Assembly (NCBI RefSeq): GCF_001514305.1
Contig: NZ_KQ949116.1
Coordinates: forward strand, 1 to 64,000
Source of the DNA: Streptomyces dysideae
Lineage (GTDB): Bacteria; Actinomycetota; Actinomycetes; Streptomycetales; Streptomycetaceae
Length of the DNA stretch: 64,000 bases
Direction of reading: 5' to 3'
The notes under the pieces are model-generated. The model saw only the letters and a program-made list of their open reading frames with translations. It was not told the DNA's origin and ran no database searches. Position 1 is the stretch's first letter; each line of letters starts with the position of its first letter. A program made the position numbers and the translations under genes. Shown here in pieces: positions 60,735-64,000 of the stretch.

Positions 60735-61565
60735 GTGATCAGCATCCCGGTACACACGCTCAACGACGGTACGACGATCCCCGCCATCGGCCTGGGCACC
60801 TGGCCGATGGACGACACGCAGGCCGAGCAGGCGGTTCTCGGTGCACTGGAGACGGGGTACCGCCTGGTCGACACGGCGACGAACTACCGGAACGAGACCG
60901 GCGTCGGCCGCGGCCTCGCCCGCAGTGACGTCCCGCGCGAGGAGGTGCGGGTGACGACGAAGCTCCCGGGCCGGCATCACGGCTACGAGGAGACCCTCAC
61001 GTCCTTCGAGGAGTCCCGGCGCCGCCTGGGCGTGGACTACGTGGACCTGTACCTCATCCACTGGCCGCTCCCCCGCGTCGGCAAGTACGTCGACTCCTGG
61101 CGGGCCATGATCAAGCTGCGCGAGGACGGTCTCGTGCGGTCGATCGGCGTCTCGAACTTCACGGCCGGGCACATCGAGCGGCTGGAGAAGGAGACCGGGG
61201 TCCTGCCCTCGGTCAACCAGATCGAGCTGCACCCGCTCTTCCCGCAGGAGGAGCTGCGTGCCTTCCACGCCGGCAAGCGCGTCCTCACGGAGAGCTGGAG
61301 TCCGCTCGGTCGTGGCACGAGTCTGCTGAGCGATCCCGCCGTGGTGAGCGTCGCGGAGGCCCTCGGGGTCACGCCCGGGCAGGTGGTCCTGCGCTGGCAC
61401 ACCCAGCTGGGCGCGGTGCCCATCCCGAAGTCGGCGGACCCCGGGCGGCAGCGCGAGAACCTCGACGTCTTCGGCTTCACGCTGGAGCCCGACCGGATGC
61501 GGGCCGTGGGCGACCGGGCGCATCGGCGGCTCGGCGGGGATCCCGAGGTGCACGAGGAGTTCTGA
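60735..61565 (+). CDS. aldo/keto reductase
   Basis: A 276-residue NADPH-dependent AKR with the (beta/alpha)8 barrel. The catalytic tetrad is seen as Asp and Tyr in DTATNYRNE, Lys in TTKLPGRHH and His in YLIHWPLP. The NADPH-binding end is IPKSADPGRQRENL. Acts in the cytoplasm on aldehydes or ketones (AKR5-type by pattern, often sugar or diketone reductases). The start is GTG at 60735 with GGAAGG eight bases upstream. Closest downstream is the DNA repair pair. Confidence 0.9.
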   Translation: MISIPVHTLNDGTTIPAIGLGTWPMDDTQAEQAVLGALETGYRLVDTATNYRNETGVGRGLARSDVPREEVRVTTKLPGRHHGYEETLTSFEESRRRLGVDYVDLYLIHWPLPRVGKYVDSWRAMIKLREDGLVRSIGVSNFTAGHIERLEKETGVLPSVNQIELHPLFPQEELRAFHAGKRVLTESWSPLGRGTSLLSDPAVVSVAEALGVTPGQVVLRWHTQLGAVPIPKSADPGRQRENLDVFGFTLEPDRMRAVGDRAHRRLGGDPEVHEEF

Positions 61566-61612
61566 ACCGCCCCTGGGCGGGGTACCCGGGGCGTCTGTTG
61601 AAGGAGGCGCAG

Positions 61613-62212
61613 ATGGGTGAGCGGGAGCGGCTGCGGGACTATCGCAGGAAGCGGGACTTCGCGCGGACCGGTGAGCCGCGGGGACGGACGGCGTCCTCCG
61701 GGGAGAAGCCGCGGTTCGTCGTGCAGATCCATGACGCGCGCAGGCTGCACTTCGACTTCCGGCTCCAGGTGGACGACGTCCTGAAGTCGTGGTCGGTGCC
61801 GAAGGGGCCCTCCGACGATCCGCAGGACAAGCGGCTCGCCGTGCCGACGGAGGACCATCCGCTGGAGTACGAGGAGTTCGAGGGTGTGATCCCGGAGGGT
61901 GAGTACGGGGGTGGCACGGTCATCGTCTGGGACCACGGGACCTACGAGCCGTTGAGTCATGACCGCAAGGGACGGCCCGTGGGCTTCGGGGAGTCGCTCG
62001 AGCGCGGGCATGCGACATTCCGGCTGACCGGGTCGAAGCTGCACGGCGAGTACGCGCTGACGCGGATCCGTGACGACGACTCGGCCTGGCTGCTGGTGAA
62101 GACCGCGGAGGGGCGGGCGCGGCGGCACGGGACCCCGGACCCGCACCGGGCGCGTTCGGTGCGGACCGGTCGTACCCTCGCCCAGGTCGCCGCAGCCGCC
62201 GACGAGGAGTGA
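61613..62212 (+). CDS. LigD-type DNA 3'-phosphoesterase (PE domain protein)
   Basis: A 199-residue stand-alone phosphoesterase of bacterial non-homologous end joining. It removes ribonucleotides and 3'-phosphates from broken DNA ends. The core motif FVVQIHDARRLHFDFRL contains the His/Asp/Arg metal site; VPKGPSDDPQDKRLAVPTED and EGVIPEGEYGGGTVIVWDHG complete it. AAGGAGG precedes the ATG at 61613. In complete LigD the same domain is fused to a ligase; here a ligase gene follows with a 4-base overlap (GTGA), but that ligase is broken. The PE gene itself looks intact. Confidence 0.88.
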   Translation: MGERERLRDYRRKRDFARTGEPRGRTASSGEKPRFVVQIHDARRLHFDFRLQVDDVLKSWSVPKGPSDDPQDKRLAVPTEDHPLEYEEFEGVIPEGEYGGGTVIVWDHGTYEPLSHDRKGRPVGFGESLERGHATFRLTGSKLHGEYALTRIRDDDSAWLLVKTAEGRARRHGTPDPHRARSVRTGRTLAQVAAAADEE

Positions 62213-62945
62213 GCGGCGGTGTCCGGGTCTGCTGGACACGCTGGACGCGGAGCAGCGGCGCCTGCTGGACAAGGCCCGTCCGGGAGAGCGGACGGGTCGT
62301 GCTGCTGTCCCGGACCGGCGGCGCCTCAGTGACACGTATCCGGAGATCGTGGACGCCCTCGCGGACCAGCCGTGCGGGGACTTCACCGTCGACGGCGAGA
62401 TCGTCGCGTTCTCGCGCGGCCGCACGGACTTCGCCCGGCTCCAGCAGCGGATGGCGCTGACCCGGCGGCGGGACGTCGAGGCGAGCGGAGTGGCGGTGAC
62501 GTACTACGTCTTCGATCTGCTCCGGCTGGACGGCCGGGACACCACAGGGCTGCCGTTGTGGGCGCGCAGGTCACTGCTGCGGCGCGCGCCGGCCATCCGC
62601 TCGCCGCTGCGGACGACGCCCCATCGCAACGCGGGCGGCGCCGAGTTGCTCGCCGAGTCGTGCGAGCGCGGGTGGGAGGGGCTGATCGCCAAGCGCGCCG
62701 ACCGGCGTACGCTGCTCGCCCTGCGGGAGCGCCTCGACGAACTGCGTACCTCCGGCTCGCCGTTCGACGGGCCGGTGCGCGAGGCGGGGGCGCGGTGGGT
62801 GGAGCCGGAGCTGGTCGCGCAGATCGACTTCACCGAGTGGACCCGTGACGGGATGCTGCGTCATCCGCGCTATCTGGGTCTCCGGGACGACAAGAAGCCG
62901 ACGGACGTGGCGCGGGAGCGGCCGTCGGGGCGGGCGGCCGCCTGA
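62209..62945 (+). pseudogene. ATP-dependent DNA ligase (LigD/LigC-like) with two internal deletions
   Basis: Pieces of a Streptomyces ATP-dependent ligase appear in order: LLDTLDAEQRRLLDKARP (62228-62284), then GRVVLLSRTGG in another frame, SDTYPEIVDALADQP, GDFTVDGEIVAFSRGRTDFA (motif III region), TYYVFDLLRLDGRD, GWEGLIAKRAD (motif IV), then at once LLALRERLDELR and the C-terminal OB-fold end (FTEWTRDGMLRHPRYLGLRD). Missing are the adenylation motif KxDGxR (before GRVVLL) and the motif V block WLKLK with its surroundings (after KRAD). So both Lys elements of catalysis are deleted, and there is a frameshift near 62325. It cannot ligate DNA. Confidence 0.8.
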
Positions 62946-63039
62946 GGGACGTTCCGGATCTTCAGGTTCCGGCCCCAACTCGCCTTCCGTGCCTCTATGT
63001 TCACGGCGGTATCCGATCTCGGCCCGGGAGGCTCCTCGT

Positions 63040-63474
63040 ATGCGCACAGCGCTCCGCACCGCCCTCACCGCCGCGGTGGCCGCCGCCACCGTTCTCGTCC
63101 CCGGCACCGCCCAGGCGACCCCGCCGGGGCCGGGGGTCACGGCCCGGACGATCAGTCAGCACACTGTCGGCGACACCGACTACATCCTGCGGGAGATCAC
63201 GGTGCCGCCCGGCCAGGGCACCGGCTGGCATTACCACGACGGTCCCCTCTACGCGTTCGTGCAGCAGGGCACGCTGAGCCACTTCGACTCCACCTGCGCG
63301 TCGGACGGCGTGTACCCCACGGGCAGTTTCATCGAGGAGCCCGCCGGGCCGGGCAATGTGCACATCGGCCGCAACCTCGGTGACACCGCGATCGTCCTCG
63401 ACGTGCTGTACGTGCTGCCGCACGGGGCGCCGTTCTCCGAGGACGCGCCGAATCCGGGCTGCCCGTTCGAGTGA
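63040..63474 (+). CDS. secreted cupin-domain protein
   Basis: A 144-residue secreted protein: signal peptide to about Ala26 (VAAATVLVPGTAQA), then a single cupin barrel with the metal motif GTGWHYHDGPLYAFVQQG (two His and a potential Glu/Gln ligand) and the distal His in GNVHIGRNLGD. Two cysteines (STCASDG and GCPFE) could form a disulfide. GGGAGG lies before the ATG at 63040. Single-domain secreted cupins are frequent in Streptomyces; enzymatic or binding role unknown. Confidence 0.82.
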   Translation: MRTALRTALTAAVAAATVLVPGTAQATPPGPGVTARTISQHTVGDTDYILREITVPPGQGTGWHYHDGPLYAFVQQGTLSHFDSTCASDGVYPTGSFIEEPAGPGNVHIGRNLGDTAIVLDVLYVLPHGAPFSEDAPNPGCPFE

Positions 63475-64000
63475 TCACATCGGTGGCGGCAGCGGCTGTT
63501 CGGCCCAGATCGTCTTGCCGCTGCCGGTCTGCCTGCTGCCCCAGCGCTGGGTGAGCTGGGCGACCAGGAGGAGGCCGCGGCCGCCCTCGTCGTAGGCGTG
63601 GGCGCGGCGCAGGTGGGGGGAGGTGGAGCTGGCGTCGGAGACCTCGCAGATGAGGGTGCGCTCGCGGATCAGGCGGAGCTGGATGGGCGGTGCGCCGTAG
63701 CGGATGGCGTTGGTGACGAGTTCGCTGACGACGAGTTCGGTGACGAAGGCGGCCTCGTCCAGGCCCCAGGCGGTCAGCTGTTCGGTGGCGGCCTGCCGGG
63801 TGGCGGCCACCTCCGCGGGGTCCGGGGAGACGTCCCAGGTGGCGATGCGGTCCGCGCCGAGCGCACTGGTGCGAGCCAGCAGCAGGGCCACGTCGTCGCT
63901 GGGCTCCTCCGGCAGGACGGCCTTCAGGACGGTGTCGCACAGGGCGTCGAGGCTGTCGGCGGGCGAGGTCAGGGAGCGGCACAGTTCGGTGATGGCGTGG
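63475..64000 (-). CDS. SpoIIE-type phosphatase/ATP-binding signalling protein (5' end outside window)
   Basis: The visible 174 residues are the end of a PP2C (SpoIIE) domain, with the metal motif PSDDVALLLARTSA, and a C-terminal anti-sigma-like HATPase: FVTELVVSELVTNAIRYG (N box), CEVSDASSTSPHLRRA, DEGGRGLLLVAQLTQRWGSR (G boxes). The pair controls partner-switching pathways of alternative sigma factors, or sensor modules in Streptomyces. Its start lies beyond 64000, where PAS/GAF sensor domains are expected. A decayed paralogue with the same order lies at 18.1-19.0 kb. Confidence 0.85.
   Translation of the reverse strand, partial: HAITELCRSLTSPADSLDALCDTVLKAVLPEEPSDDVALLLARTSALGADRIATWDVSPDPAEVAATRQAATEQLTAWGLDEAAFVTELVVSELVTNAIRYGAPPIQLRLIRERTLICEVSDASSTSPHLRRAHAYDEGGRGLLLVAQLTQRWGSRQTGSGKTIWAEQPLPPPM

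Noticed and set aside
1..64000. CRISPR arrays, tRNA or rRNA genes, phage genes and integrative-element attachment sites
   Set aside because: No regularly spaced repeats, no cloverleaf with typical TPsiC-arm sequence, no integrase gene or phage structural genes were recognised by reading both strands.

Overview
The window is high-GC actinobacterial DNA and almost certainly comes from a Streptomyces. The signs are G/C-rich third codon positions, frequent GTG starts, 4-base ATGA gene overlaps, a LacI-type cellulose regulator with TGGGAGCGCTCCCA boxes, a class E sortase-type LAxTG protein, a DmdR-type iron box and several Streptomyces-typical secreted hydrolases. No rRNA, tRNA, CRISPR array or phage module was seen. 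The mix of secreted polysaccharide-degrading enzymes, broken genes and insertion-sequence remnants resembles the accessory arm of a linear chromosome; that location is inference.

Layout. 1-1.2 kb: a PadR regulator cut by the window edge and a frameshifted AraC regulator. 1.4-10.5 kb: a cellulose locus with a phytanoyl-CoA dioxygenase-like gene fused tail to tail with a truncated GH6 cellulase, a decayed CBM2 enzyme, an intact CBM2-GH48 exocellulase, a CebR-like LacI regulator, a GH12-CBM2 endoglucanase and an expansin-like protein. Perfect or near-perfect CebR boxes precede GH48, the regulator and GH12. 10.7-13 kb: transporter remnants. 13.2-17.9 kb: an AraC/OruR-type regulator and a flavin monooxygenase-SDR-aldehyde dehydrogenase operon coupled by ATGA overlaps. 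18-27.7 kb: a pseudogene field (SpoIIE/ATPase, split ISAs1 transposase, helicase, DHFR-like, HTH, VanW fragments) around an intact GH15 enzyme.

27.7-36.2 kb: a coherent fructan/fructose regulon: a secreted GH32 fructan hydrolase with a small ABM-domain protein, a PfkB-type sugar kinase, a complete CUT2-type sugar ABC importer and a LacI regulator. Two pairs of TGTCATCGATGACA-like operators, each pair with the same 16-bp spacing, link the GH32 promoter and the divergent kinase/importer promoter. 36.5-38.6 kb: a methyltransferase remnant and a secreted PL9 pectate lyase with its own LacI-type palindrome. 38.6-41.2 kb: a siderophore ABC importer (binding protein plus two permeases) that is broken throughout although its iron box survives.

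41.3-64 kb: mostly intact general genes: a membrane spermidine-synthase-like protein, a broken IS5-type transposase, Sel1/TPR proteins, a flavodoxin-like protein, a sortase-anchored DUF1996 protein, a flavin reductase, small Streptomyces proteins, a cytochrome P450, a PucR regulator, a YrdC/Sua5 protein, a dienelactone hydrolase, an MHYT sensor, a metallophosphoesterase, a frameshifted LLM oxidoreductase, a P-loop kinase/TauD chimera, an aldo-keto reductase, a LigD-type 3'-phosphoesterase next to a doubly deleted DNA ligase, a secreted cupin, and a SpoIIE/ATPase protein running off the right edge.

The outstanding themes are (i) two self-contained polysaccharide regulons with visible operators, (ii) a GH32 enzyme whose catalytic domain carries one accessory module nested inside another, and (iii) an unusually high density of clean deletion junctions and single-base frameshifts. 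The junctions argue for real gene decay. The single-base indels could partly be sequencing errors and need reads to settle.
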